Assembly: GCA_006386115.1 (NCBI GenBank)
Contig: VFIW01000008.1
Location: forward strand, 372,001 to 436,000
Direction: 5' to 3'
DNA from: Globisporangium splendens
Taxonomy: Eukaryota; Oomycota; Peronosporomycetes; Pythiales; Pythiaceae
Length of the DNA: 64,000 nt
Shown here: positions 19,660 through 30,294 of the stretch, piece after piece
Layout: each line of letters opens with the position of its first letter
Position numbering within the stretch: the first letter of the stretch is position 1
The notes under the pieces: generated by a model
The model's database searches: none
Told to the model about the DNA's origin: nothing
Seen by the model: the letters and a program-made list of their open reading frames with translations, nothing else
Made by a program: the position numbers and the translations under genes

Positions 19660-22091
19660 CTAAGCAATAATGAGGTACTCGGCAGCCTTTGTCACGACGC
19701 GTGCAACTTCGTCCACGTGCGCTTGGATCGTGGTCGAGTTGTCCCCAAAGACAATGCCATCGTCGATGCCCGGGAACGCCGTGCCCAGGTAGCCTTCGTA
19801 GAAGCCTGGACCGAAGATCACGTGCTTGTACCATGGGCGGTGCGGAAGCCCCTCGCCCGTCAACAGGTAGCGCTCCAAGCCCACGAGCTTCTCATTCCAC
19901 ACCGATCGAGTTTCATCCGTCGCGGTGTTCGCATTGCTGGCGATGGTCGCGTGGAACGCTTCCGCGTTGGCGCCAAACAGGATGATCGCTTCGTGCAGCT
20001 TGGTCGTCGTGACATCAAGTTTCAAGGCAGCAAGTCTGGTTTCAAAGCCCTTCAAGGACTCTTCCATGACAAGGCTGTACGTCGAGAAGTCGAATGGAAT
20101 GATGGCGCTGTCCGCGAGGCGAAGCCCCAAGAGTCCCCACCATTGTGCCGTGGCTTTTTCTGCAGCGTAGTTTGGATCCGCAAACTTCTCCACGTAGGAA
20201 ATACTGTCCATCGTGCTGTGGTACACGCCATACATGACACCGAAGCCCACATTTGCCGAGATGATACCGAGATGCTGGTAAAACGGAGTGAAGTCCGAGC
20301 CTGAGCCCATGAAATTGATCAAATGGTCTGGCGCAAGCGTCCCCACAGTGCTGGCGTTCCCGTACGTCGCACGTTTAGCAGCTGCCTGGTTCACCCACTG
20401 CTCGTACAGCGTCGTCTCGGTCTCATTGCCGAAGAACTTGTTCGCAGGCGTGACCTTGGCAGTCTCGACGAGGAATTTAGCAATCGACGGTGCGCTAGAA
20501 GCAGCGACCTGATATCCGGTCGTAGCGTCCACATTGAGATACGCCACAGCGTGTTCCTTCAGATTTGCCGCATTGTCTTCGGCCCATTCCGTGCTTCCCA
20601 AAAGCGAGTACTCCTCACCATCCCACGAACCAAGTACGATCGTGCGGCGTGGCTTCCAACCAGTCTTCAAGAGCTCGCCGAGGTTACGAGCAATCTCAAG
20701 GAGCGCCGTCGTGCCACTGTTGGGATCAATTGCGCCACACACCCACGCGTCACGGTGGTTGCCAAGCACCACCTTCTTCTCTGGTTCCTCTGCACCGTCG
20801 ATAGTGCCGATGACATCCCAAATCGGACCGATCTTGTTGTCCATCTCCAGATCCAAGTTTAGGATAGTGGCCTCATCATCACCGACGTGGTAGCCGTCGG
20901 CAAAGGTGAGCGCGCCTTGCCAGGCATCTGGTGCCTTCTTTCCTCCCAGGGACTGGAGGATGTACTGGGCTTGACCGTAGGACAACGGTAACGCTGGGAT
21001 GTGTGGCACAGTATTCACGTCTTCGTATTTGAGGTATGATGCGTCGAGGTTCGATGGGAATCCTGGGGTCAGTGGATCACCCCCAGAAATCGAGAGGTAG
21101 GTGATCGATCCACGCTGGTAGGAGTCCTTTGGACGCCACAGTCCATTCGGGTAGGTTGGACCCATTGCATAGCCATCATCGTGCGGGTCCGAGTAGATCA
21201 GAACGCCCGCCATACCGTGCTGCTCCGCAGCGTAGACCTTCAGACCGCGCATAGCAGATCCGTAGCGCACAAGAGCGATCTTGCCCTTCAAGGTCACATT
21301 CTGGTCCACAAGGTACTGGAAATCCTGTCGGCTGCCGTAGTTGGCGTACACCACGGACGCCGTAACGTTTCCAGTCGCGGCGTAGGCGAGGAACGGTGGA
21401 AGCGCATCAGGCTCAGTGGTGCATGCGTCATCGGCGACGGTACCTTCGTCCAGGTTGAGCACCTGAGCGGCGGCTTTTGGCTCCACGATCGCCAAGTGAC
21501 GACGGACAGGAGTGGACAGCAGCGTGTAGTACTCCTTGAGCGTCACGTTGAGACCGTAGGATTCGAATTGTTTGGCCGTGTACACTGCAGTCTCGTAATC
21601 TCGCTTCGTGCCAGCACTGTGTGGAGTACTGTTTTATCGGTACACACAGAAGCATAAAGTGGATTAGTTTCGTGTTCGATGTGTACCGAGTGTTCAGGCG
21701 TACAAGGGAAAACGTACCTTGCGTAATAGTGGAGTTGTTCCCGGAGCTTTGACGCGTCGATGCCGTTCACGAACTTGCTCTCAACGCTGCTGAGCACGCT
21801 GTCCAAGTTGATCGTGTCCACAATTTGGCTGTTGCTGGTCGCGCCTTGCAGTTCCACCGACGACAACGACGAGCTGCGATCGTGGACGTAGCCCATCGCA
21901 GCCAGCACCATCAGCAGACCAGCGACGCCAGCCGTGCGGGGCACGCGACCCGTTCGCGAGGGCGTGTCCTTCACATCGGCTTGCATCACGTTGTTAATTC
22001 CATTCGCGCTGGTGGCGTTGAACGTGCCGTACGCATCGGCGCTGTCGGTGCTCGAGGGCGATTGCTTCTTGGACGACGCGAGCGGCGCCAT
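19660..22091 (-). CDS. M28 metallopeptidase D, glutamate carboxypeptidase II-like, two exons
   Basis: Exons are 22091-21718 and 21628-19660; the 89-nt intron has a GTACG donor and an ACAG acceptor and splits a Ser codon (phase 2). The product is 780 residues: YGTF at 21-24, anchor about 53-69, and zinc/catalytic residues His416, Asp426, Glu463/Glu464, Asp492 and the His of YHSTMDS. The spliced junction restores the family sequence YYASTPHSAGTK. Its protein is indistinguishable from that of D' on the opposite strand. An initiator-like TCACTTC lies at 22180-22186 (minus). Confidence 0.93.
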
Positions 22092-22105
22092 GGTGCGTGC
22101 GAACT

Positions 22106-22106
<1 letters not shown>

Positions 22107-22139
<33 letters not shown>
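22107..22139 (+). repeat. (GAC)11 microsatellite in peptidase D leader
   Basis: A trinucleotide run just upstream of the D start codon. The matching tract before D' (23158-23181) has three fewer units and one GTT interruption. This is the main length difference between the inverted arms. Confidence 0.9.
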
Positions 22140-22141
<2 letters not shown>

Positions 22142-22179
22142 TGAGGTTGAGTGCGTGTGTGCGGCAGACTGCGAGTCGA

Positions 22180-22186
22180 GAAGTGA
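22180..22186 (-). promoter_or_regulatory. Initiator-like TCACTTC of peptidase D
   Basis: Matches TCAYTYY on the minus strand, about 90 nt before the D start codon. It is duplicated for D' at 23111-23117. Confidence 0.35.
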
Positions 22187-22345
22187 GGCGAATGGGAAGC
22201 GCGCGCTTCAAGACCTTCGAGAGTCTGCATCTCCTGCTTCACCGTTGGCGCTTTCACAATCGGAGCTGCTCGTCTGTCGAGACACATCAAGGTGTTCGTT
22301 TTCTGCCAGCTGTTTCCAGCACCCCGTTTCTGTCCACATCGGTGT

Positions 22346-22360
22346 TTTTGATTGGCAAAC
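22346..22360 (-). promoter_or_regulatory. CCAAT element of peptidase D
   Basis: GTTTGCCAATCAAAA in gene orientation, at the inner end of the left arm. Identical to the element upstream of peptidase C. Confidence 0.4.
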
Positions 22361-22362
22361 CT

Positions 22363-22934
22363 CCGATTGGCGAGTTGTCCATGAGACCATCACTCTGGAT
22401 ACCACACCTCTAACATATGTATTATATATAAAGTCAGAAAGAGAAGAAGGGTGGAAGGACAAGCTGGAATCGAAACCTTCAACCAGAACCTGTCACAGAC
22501 TGCAGAATATTGACAGTAGACAAATGGCAACGCCATTGACTTCTGGAGACCCACGAGGCTTGTCCTTCTCGAAATCAGTTGGTCACTTTCACACCACCAT
22601 TCAAACTGATGCTTGTTGATACTGTACTGCGTGCGCGCCTGTCGAGGGCTGCAAGCACGACTGTCTTCAGCTGAAGGTTCAGCACTTCACCCAAGACAGA
22701 GTCACACTCACGGCCGATGCAGATGATGAGTGCTGACGCTTTCAAAGAGTGTTTGTGTTGCAACCCCACTCTTGATGATCACATGCCTGACAGTCAGGTC
22801 ATCCACATCGTTCCGATTCTAGATGTTGTTTTATATTCATTTTAACTTTATAAATGATGTATGAGGTGTGTTACAAGTGACAATCAGAATGATGGTCCTA
22901 TGAATGACTCGCTGGACATTGCATAGAGTGCGAC
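22363..22934. other. 572-bp spacer between inverted arms (divergent promoter region)
   Basis: Unique sequence between the divergently transcribed D and D' genes. I found no gene or mobile-element structure. Whatever distal promoter elements it holds must serve two copies facing opposite ways. Confidence 0.6.
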
Positions 22935-22936
22935 AG

Positions 22937-22951
22937 GTTTGCCAATCAAAA
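22937..22951 (+). promoter_or_regulatory. CCAAT element of peptidase D'
   Basis: Mirror copy of the element at 22346-22360, about 250 bp before the D' start codon. Confidence 0.4.
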
Positions 22952-23110
22952 ACACCGATGTGGACAGAAACGGGGTGCTGGAAACAGCTGGCAGAAAACG
23001 AACACCTTGATGTGTCTCGACAGACGAGCAGCTCCGATTGTGAAAGCGCTAACGGTGAAGCAGGAGATGCAGACTCTCGAAGGTCTTGAAGCGCGCGCTT
23101 CCCATTCGCC

Positions 23111-23117
23111 TCACTTC
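23111..23117 (+). promoter_or_regulatory. Initiator-like TCACTTC of peptidase D'
   Basis: Mirror copy of the element at 22180-22186, 80 nt before the D' start codon. Confidence 0.35.
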
Positions 23118-23196
23118 TCGACTCGCAGTCTGCCGCACACACGCACTCAACCTCATCGTCGTCGTCGTCGTCGTCGTTGTCAAGTTCGCACGCACC

Positions 23197-25628
23197 ATGG
23201 CGCCGCTCGCGTCGTCCAAGAAGCAATCGCCCTCGAGCACCGACAGCGCCGATGCGTACGGCACGTTCAACGCCACCAGCGCGAATGGAATTAACAACGT
23301 GATGCAAGCCGATGTGAAGGACACGCCCTCGCGAACGGGTCGCGTGCCCCGCACGGCTGGCGTCGCTGGTCTGCTGATGGTGCTGGCTGCGATGGGCTAC
23401 GTCCACGATCGCAGCTCGTCGTTGTCGTCGGTGGAACTGCAAGGCGCGACCAGCAACAGCCAAATTGTGGACACGATCAACTTGGACAGCGTGCTCAGCA
23501 GCGTTGAGAGCAAGTTCGTGAACGGCATCGACGCGTCAAAGCTCCGGGAACAACTCCACTATTACGCAAGGTACGTTTTCCCTTGTACGCCTGAACACTC
23601 GGTACACATCGAACACGAAACTAATCCACTTTATGCTTCTGTGTGTACCGATAAAACAGTACTCCACACAGTGCTGGCACGAAGCGAGATTACGAGACTG
23701 CAGTGTACACGGCCAAACAATTCGAATCCTACGGTCTCAACGTGACGCTCAAGGAGTACTACACGCTGCTGTCCACTCCTGTCCGTCGTCACTTGGCGAT
23801 CGTGGAGCCAAAAGCCGCCGCTCAGGTGCTCAACCTGGACGAAGGTACCGTCGCCGATGACGCATGCACCACTGAGCCTGATGCGCTTCCACCGTTCCTC
23901 GCCTACGCCGCGACTGGAAACGTTACGGCGTCCGTGGTGTACGCCAACTACGGCAGCCGACAGGATTTCCAGTACCTTGTGGACCAGAATGTGACCTTGA
24001 AGGGCAAGATCGCTCTTGTGCGCTACGGATCTGCTATGCGCGGTCTGAAGGTCTACGCTGCGGAGCAGCACGGTATGGCGGGCGTTCTGATCTACTCGGA
24101 CCCGCACGATGATGGCTATGCAATGGGTCCAACCTACCCGAATGGACTGTGGCGTCCAAAGGACTCCTACCAGCGTGGATCGATCACCTACCTCTCGATT
24201 TCTGGGGGTGATCCACTGACCCCAGGATTCCCATCGAACCTCGACGCATCATACCTCAAATACGAAGACGTGAATACTGTGCCACACATCCCAGCGTTAC
24301 CGTTGTCCTACGGTCAAGCCCAGTACATCCTCCAGTCCCTGGGAGGAAAGAAGGCACCAGATGCCTGGCAAGGCGCGCTCACCTTTGCCGACGGCTACCA
24401 CGTCGGTGATGATGAGGCCACTATCCTAAACTTGGATCTGGAGATGGACAACAAGATCGGTCCGATTTGGGATGTCATCGGCACTATCGACGGTGCAGAG
24501 GAACCAGAGAAGAAGGTGGTGCTTGGCAACCACCGTGACGCGTGGGTGTGTGGCGCAATTGATCCCAACAGTGGCACGACGGCGCTCCTTGAGATTGCTC
24601 GTAACCTCGGCGAGCTCTTGAAGACTGGTTGGAAGCCACGCCGCACGATCGTACTTGGTTCGTGGGATGGTGAGGAGTACTCGCTTTTGGGAAGCACGGA
24701 ATGGGCCGAAGACAATGCGGCAAATCTGAAGGAACACGCTGTGGCGTATCTCAATGTGGACGCTACGACCGGATATCAGGTCGCTGCTTCTAGCGCACCG
24801 TCGATTGCTAAATTCCTCGTCGAGACTGCCAAGGTCACGCCTGCGAACAAGTTCTTCGGCAATGAGACCGAGACGACGCTGTACGAGCAGTGGGTGAACC
24901 AGGCAGCTGCTAAACGTGCGACGTACGGGAACGCCAGCACTGTGGGGACGCTTGCGCCAGACCATTTGATCAATTTCATGGGCTCAGGCTCGGACTTCAC
25001 TCCGTTTTACCAGCATCTCGGTATCATCTCGGCAAATGTGGGCTTCGGTGTCATGTATGGCGTGTACCACAGCACGATGGACAGTATTTCCTACGTGGAG
25101 AAGTTTGCGGATCCAAACTACGCTGCAGAAAAAGCCACGGCACAATGGTGGGGACTCTTGGGGCTTCGCCTCGCGGACAGCGCCATCATTCCATTCGACT
25201 TCTCGACGTACAGCCTTGTCATGGAAGAGTCCTTGAAGGGCTTTGAAACCAGACTTGCTGCCTTGAAACTTGATGTCACGACGACCAAGCTGCACGAAGC
25301 GATCATCCTGTTTGGCGCCAACGCGGAAGCGTTCCACGCGACCATCGCCAGCAATGCGAACACCGCGACGGATGAAACTCGATCGGTGTGGAATGAGAAG
25401 CTCGTGGGCTTGGAGCGCTACCTGTTGACGGGCGAGGGGCTTCCGCACCGCCCATGGTACAAGCACGTGATCTTCGGTCCAGGCTTCTACGAAGGCTACC
25501 TGGGCACGGCGTTCCCGGGCATCGACGATGGCATTGTCTTTGGGGACAACTCGACCACGATCCAAGCGCACGTGGACGAAGTTGCACGCGTCGTGACAAA
25601 GGCTGCCGAGTACCTCATTATTGCTTAG
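23197..25628 (+). CDS. M28 metallopeptidase D' (inverted twin of D), two exons
   Basis: Exons are 23197-23570 and 23660-25628, with the same phase-2 intron as D. The 780-residue product shows no difference from D that I could find. YGTF is at 21-24, the anchor about 53-69, and all five zinc ligands and the general-base Glu are intact. It is the only plus-strand member of the array. Its 3' flank differs completely from that of D from 2 bp after the stop, so it may use a new polyadenylation site. Confidence 0.93.
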
Positions 25629-26517
25629 ACATGTCTATCAAGTATCAAACACGTTCCAAGTGGGTACCACAGCAAGAGAAGCGTCCATAGTTTGGATTTG
25701 CAATTTGTATGTAAACGTTTCCCCAACTACAGGGATGTCTGTATCTGAGTAGCGAGATTGCTTGCCACGAGTCGTCACAACTACGAGCCCAGTTGGCTGC
25801 GTTGGCTCTGCCAACGGGTCTATGCACTGATGTCAGTGAAGTTGCCATTCAGTTTAGACAATTCTCTCGCTCCACCCCTCAACACATGATCAAATGGAAA
25901 TAGGGCTTTTACTTGAACACCAGGTACTCAGCGGCGCTCTGCACCACGCGCGCAACCTCATTCACGTGCTCTTGAATCGCGGTCGCGTTGTCGCCGAAGA
26001 CGATACCGTCAGCAATGCCCGGGAACGCCGTGCCGCTGTAGCCCTCGTAGAAACCTGGGCCGAAGATCACATGTTTGTACCATGGACGGTGCGGGAGACC
26101 AGCGTCCGTGAGGAGGTAGCGTTCCAGATTTAGCAGCTTTACGTTCAACGACTGGCGTTGGACCTCGGCCGATCCGTCGTTTACAGACTTTTCCTCAAAG
26201 TCACTGATCTGGGACTGGAAAGTTGCTGCGTTGGCTTCAAACAGCGCGATCGCATCGTGGAGTTTCGCAGTCGTGATGGAGAGCTTCAGAGCCGCGAGCT
26301 TGGCTTCAAATCCGGCGAGAGACGTTTCCATGACCAGTGCGTACGTGGAGAAGTCAAACGGAAGAATCGCGTTATCCGCAAGGCGAAGCGCCAGGAGCCC
26401 CCACCATTGCGCCATGGTCGTATGGGTCACGTACTCGGGATCGCCGAACGTTTCCGAGTACGGGACGCTGTCCATGGTGCTGTGGTACACACCATAGTGT
26501 CCGCCGTCGAGGTTGAA

Positions 26518-26533
26518 CACGAGGTTCGCCGAG
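26518..26533 (+). repeat. Target-site duplication, left copy
   Basis: CACGAGGTTCGCCGAG, repeated exactly at 30279-30294 on the other side of the LINE. The match extends to 18 bp if two shared A residues are counted. Confidence 0.95.
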
Positions 26534-29500
26534 CAATCGTGGTCGATCAGCGTGCCTGGAGTGGCTTGCTATTCTGGGCGTGACAGACGTCTGGCGGGTT
26601 CACCACCCAGAAGAAAGGGTGTTCTCCGGCCCACAGCCACGCAAGAATCGACTCGACTACATCCTTATGTCGGAGGAGATGAACACCAAGTTGTACCAAT
26701 CGTCCAGGTACATTGAACCGGGGAATGGTGGTGACCACTTGGCGCACACAGTCATACTGAGTGCTTCATTCCAGCCGCGAGCGACAAGTCACTGGAAATT
26801 TCCCCCGGACCTTCTTGAGTTTCCACAAGTAGTGCAGGCGCTGCGCGCGGAAGCAGCTGGGCTCCTCGTCGCAATGAAGGGGGCAACGAACCCTGGATTA
26901 CTGTGGGAAGGATGGAAAAGACGAATTCGGTGCCTACTACAGAGCGTTCAAAGAAAAATCAAAAGACAAGACGATGACATCGTTCTTCGAGCCAAGCACA
27001 GCCTCGAAGTTGCAGCAAATCTGTATCGGGAAGATCGATCTCTGGCAAGGGAAGCAACATTTCGGGAGCGGCTAGCCTCCTTTAACGAGCTGCGGAAACA
27101 AGTCTCCATGGTCCACCAAGATTCTGCCTTCGATCTCCACGCAGAGCACTCTGAGCGGTCGTCTTCCTTTTTCTTCCGGTCCACTGACGCATCGCTCCGG
27201 CGGGTTCCGGTAGACAGTATCACTCTGCAGTCCGGTGTTGTATCCTCGGATCCTGGTGACATTTCCCACGGCTTTGTGAATCACTGGGGGAGAGTGTTTG
27301 GGGACGAGACACTTCTCGGCGAGCCATCACTTCCTCCATCGGCAGAGTCGCAGACGCGTTTACTCGACTCAATCAATCGGACGCTATCGGAGTCGCAATG
27401 CGCAGAGCTAAACGATCCAATCACTGCGCTCGAACTAGCAGAAACTATCAGACACATGAAAGCACGATCGTCGCCTGGTTTGGATGGCTTCACGGCTTCC
27501 TTCTATCAAGTTGATCCGGATGTGTTTGGTGAAATACTAGCGATCGTGTTTGACTACCAGCTTCGGCGAGGCATCTTACTGCCCTCTCAGCGAAAATCGT
27601 GCGTCGTTCTCCTCCACAAGAAAGGCTCGCGCTCTGAACCCGGAAACTACCGTCCAATAGCTCTAATGCAAGTGGACGTAAAAATCTTATCCAAGGCGCT
27701 CGCATTTCGGCTGCGAAAGGTTGTGCATGTGTTGGTGCACCAAGATCAAGCCGGTTTTATCCCGGGGCGGTCGCTTCACCACCATGTCCGTTTCCTAAAG
27801 GAACTCCAGCAGCACGTAACCAATGAGGGAAACGAAGGCTATGCGCTGTTTCTTGATTTTGAGAAAGCATATGACCGCGTTGACTGGAGATACATGGAGG
27901 CAGTGCTCGAGCGAATGAACTGTGGTGGGCGATTCATTGAATGGGTCCGACTGCTCTACAATTGCCCAGTTGCGCAGCTCCATCTGAATGGAGGACTTCA
28001 TGGGCCAATCCGACCAACTCGAGGGGTGAAACAGGGCGATCCGCTCTCGTGCTTTCTCTTCCTGCTCTGCATTGAGCCTCTGGGCCAACTTCTTCGCCTC
28101 GACCAGTCCAAGGGAATTCGTCTCCGAGACGATGTTGTGGCAACCGGGTTGTATTTCGCAGACGACTCGACAGTGCTGACATCATCGCTCGCGCATCTCA
28201 CCGATCAACTCGAACTCGTTCAAGTGTACTGTGCTGGTAGCGGCGCTCGACTGAACCTGCAGAAATCAGCTCTCCTCCCCCTCAATCGAAGGACCCAGTG
28301 CCCCAGCTTTCACCAAGTTCGTGTGATCACGGCGACAGAATCGATCTCATACCTTGGTATAGAATTCAGCCAGTGCGATGACGAAGCGCGATATCTCCAA
28401 AAACTGGACGACGTGTTCTACAGAAGTCTCAAAAATTGGGGTCGGCGAGCACGGACGATTCGAGGAAGGGTTCTTCTGTGCAAAGCTGTAATCCTCTCCA
28501 AGCTCTGGCACTTTACAGCACATATCACTGTGCCCAACGCCTTCATTGTGAAGTGGCAGAGAAGTCTCAATCGATTTGTGCTGAACAGGAAGTGGGGACG
28601 AGATGCGAAGTCCATCCAGCTCATCTCCACCGAGTTTGTTCTCCTACCTACTGGTGCTGGAGGTCTGAGTGTCCCGAGCATTGAGGCAACTCTTCGGCGC
28701 CAGCGGTTGGGATTAATTCAGCAGTTTGCGGTGCGGTGTCTGGAACGGAAACAACATGCCTGGGCAGTTGTGTCACGGCAGATTTTCGATCGAGTTTTAC
28801 CAAAATATGGAGAGAACTGTGCACTAGACTTCCTGTCCACCAACCCTCGGACATCTCCCCGCCAATTTCAAGTGAACCTACTTTCTACGTGGTGGAAGAC
28901 ATCGTGGAGCTACTGGAGCGAGATAAACTGGCCGATCTCTGCACAGGACCTTCCGAACCCAGACCGCCAGAGCCAACTACTTTGCGAGCCAATCTGGTTC
29001 AACAAGAACCCGATCCTTCAAGTGATACCCCGCGGATTTGCGCGCCATAGCCGACCGGTCGGCGCAATTCCAGAGCCCCAACAATCGCATCGCCGCCGTT
29101 TCGCACAAGAACACAACATTCGTTGCCTGTTTGATGTGCTGACTGATGCTGGGCGATGGCCGTCGGAAGGAGAATTCCTGACTCGATTTCTCCCAAACCA
29201 TCCTGACACCTCCGAGCTCTCACAGTACGCGAGATGGCTTCATCCGCTTTACTGCGAGCTCACCCAAATTGCATCACAATGCGGCTTGGAGGAGGATGTT
29301 TTGACTGGTTTGCCGAGACTTGCACTCTTCTCAGAGCAATTCGCGCCAATGGGTGGGATTCATGGGTACCAAAAGCCAATCTATTTTCCAAATCTGCGGC
29401 GGATAGACATCAACAAAGTGATACCAAACGTGACCCGCAGCAGCCGAAAGCATCCAATCACGGCTCACGAAGATTCAGACACAATCGTCCAAGAATTTCT

Positions 29501-30278
29501 CGAGTTCGAGCAGGCACACCAACGTTCGCTGTTGCCGGTGTATCGAGACTTCCGGCTTCGTCTGGCATTCCGCCTCGTTCCTGTCGGATACAGGCTCAGC
29601 TTTCTCCACAAAGACCACCCAGAGCGGCTGTATTGCCCCGTGCCAAGGTGCAATGGAATCGAAACCGACCGCCACCTTCTCTTCGACTGTCCCCATTATG
29701 GACGTGTATGGCTCAACTTTGATCAAGACTGGTCCCAATTCTTTGCAGCACCAATGACGTGGACAGACGCTATCCTACCGTTCACGAGACAGCTACGACA
29801 AGATTGGGAACACAAGAACGAAGCAATTGTGACTTTGTGGAGCGTTATCTCTGCCATCACACTGCACACTGTCTGGACAGACAGGAACGCAGTTGTGTTT
29901 CGGAACGCGCAACCAACCTCTCCACAGTTCATCGAGCTCCGCATTTTTGTTACGTTCTCGGCGCACATTCGCTCTCTCCTCCGTCGCGCTAACTGCGATG
30001 GAACCCAATCTCCATCGTATGCAGACCTACAGTGTATCATCACTCAACTCCGGCGATCCCAACACTTTGGATCCTTCTTCAATCCCAGAAGCAACATGCT
30101 CAAGATTCAGAAGCTTCACAACATTGCGCTTGTCCAAGGCTCCCAGGTACCCCCACACCACACTTCGTAACCATCATACTCAGCTGTCGAGCCCATTTAT
30201 TTATCTCCTGCAGTTGAGTTCTCACCTGTCTAAATCGGTAATCGAGACAATTCCAAAAAAAAAAAAAAAAAAAAAAAA
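26534..30278 (+). mobile_element. 5'-truncated non-LTR retrotransposon (LINE) with poly(A) tail
   Basis: About 3.75 kb inserted antisense to peptidase E. It starts inside an endonuclease domain, ends in 24 A residues (30255-30278), and is flanked by a 16-bp target-site duplication, the hallmarks of target-primed reverse transcription. The ORF is open from the left junction to 30170, so the copy looks young. A relic of a related element lies at 59053-59380 on the minus strand. Confidence 0.95.
26580..30170 (+). CDS. LINE ORF2: endonuclease C-terminus, reverse transcriptase, zinc knuckle
   Basis: 1196 residues from the first listed start; the frame is open back to the insertion point. In order: the C-terminal part of an APE-type endonuclease (RLDYIL and GGDHLAHT, the catalytic Asp and His motifs); reverse transcriptase with SSPGLDGF, GNYRPIAL, LDFEKAYDRVDW, GVKQGDPLS and FADD (Asp codons 28161-28166); and a zf-RVT-like Cys/His cluster CPVPRCNGIETDRHLLFDCPH after about 29630, written here as one motif of spaced ligands. 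There is no RNase H domain, which separates it from the elements at 5.2 and 53.3 kb. The N-terminal endonuclease half is missing, so the protein should not be autonomous. Confidence 0.9.
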   Translation: MTDVWRVHHPEERVFSGPQPRKNRLDYILMSEEMNTKLYQSSRYIEPGNGGDHLAHTVILSASFQPRATSHWKFPPDLLEFPQVVQALRAEAAGLLVAMKGATNPGLLWEGWKRRIRCLLQSVQRKIKRQDDDIVLRAKHSLEVAANLYREDRSLAREATFRERLASFNELRKQVSMVHQDSAFDLHAEHSERSSSFFFRSTDASLRRVPVDSITLQSGVVSSDPGDISHGFVNHWGRVFGDETLLGEPSLPPSAESQTRLLDSINRTLSESQCAELNDPITALELAETIRHMKARSSPGLDGFTASFYQVDPDVFGEILAIVFDYQLRRGILLPSQRKSCVVLLHKKGSRSEPGNYRPIALMQVDVKILSKALAFRLRKVVHVLVHQDQAGFIPGRSLHHHVRFLKELQQHVTNEGNEGYALFLDFEKAYDRVDWRYMEAVLERMNCGGRFIEWVRLLYNCPVAQLHLNGGLHGPIRPTRGVKQGDPLSCFLFLLCIEPLGQLLRLDQSKGIRLRDDVVATGLYFADDSTVLTSSLAHLTDQLELVQVYCAGSGARLNLQKSALLPLNRRTQCPSFHQVRVITATESISYLGIEFSQCDDEARYLQKLDDVFYRSLKNWGRRARTIRGRVLLCKAVILSKLWHFTAHITVPNAFIVKWQRSLNRFVLNRKWGRDAKSIQLISTEFVLLPTGAGGLSVPSIEATLRRQRLGLIQQFAVRCLERKQHAWAVVSRQIFDRVLPKYGENCALDFLSTNPRTSPRQFQVNLLSTWWKTSWSYWSEINWPISAQDLPNPDRQSQLLCEPIWFNKNPILQVIPRGFARHSRPVGAIPEPQQSHRRRFAQEHNIRCLFDVLTDAGRWPSEGEFLTRFLPNHPDTSELSQYARWLHPLYCELTQIASQCGLEEDVLTGLPRLALFSEQFAPMGGIHGYQKPIYFPNLRRIDINKVIPNVTRSSRKHPITAHEDSDTIVQEFLEFEQAHQRSLLPVYRDFRLRLAFRLVPVGYRLSFLHKDHPERLYCPVPRCNGIETDRHLLFDCPHYGRVWLNFDQDWSQFFAAPMTWTDAILPFTRQLRQDWEHKNEAIVTLWSVISAITLHTVWTDRNAVVFRNAQPTSPQFIELRIFVTFSAHIRSLLRRANCDGTQSPSYADLQCIITQLRRSQHFGSFFNPRSNMLKIQKLHNIALVQGSQVPPHHTS

Positions 30279-30294
30279 CACGAGGTTCGCCGAG
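30279..30294 (+). repeat. Target-site duplication, right copy
   Basis: Exact repeat of 26518-26533, directly after the poly(A) run. Confidence 0.95.

Larger units (their letters stand above)
19658..22362. repeat. Left arm of a 2.7-kb inverted duplication
   Basis: 2705 bp whose reverse complement recurs at 22935-25630. The arm runs from 2 bp past the peptidase D stop codon to a CCAAT element about 270 bp upstream of its start. Outside TAGAC (outer edge) and inside the AGGTTTGCC border (inner edge) the two copies stop matching at once. Within the arms I see only one substitution upstream of the start codon and a microsatellite length change. Confidence 0.93.
22935..25630. repeat. Right arm of a 2.7-kb inverted duplication
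   Basis: 2696 bp, reverse complement of 19658-22362. Coding coordinates mirror exactly (positions sum to 45288). Upstream of the start codon the sum shifts by 9 because of the shorter microsatellite. Confidence 0.93.

Noticed and set aside
21543..22211. ORF extending peptidase D exon 1 upstream through a poly-Val tract
   Set aside because: The poly-Val is a translated GTC microsatellite in the 5' leader. Family alignment starts at MAPLASSKK.
30255..30278. A-run as a terminator or simple repeat
   Set aside because: Its position directly before the target-site duplication shows it is the LINE poly(A) tail.
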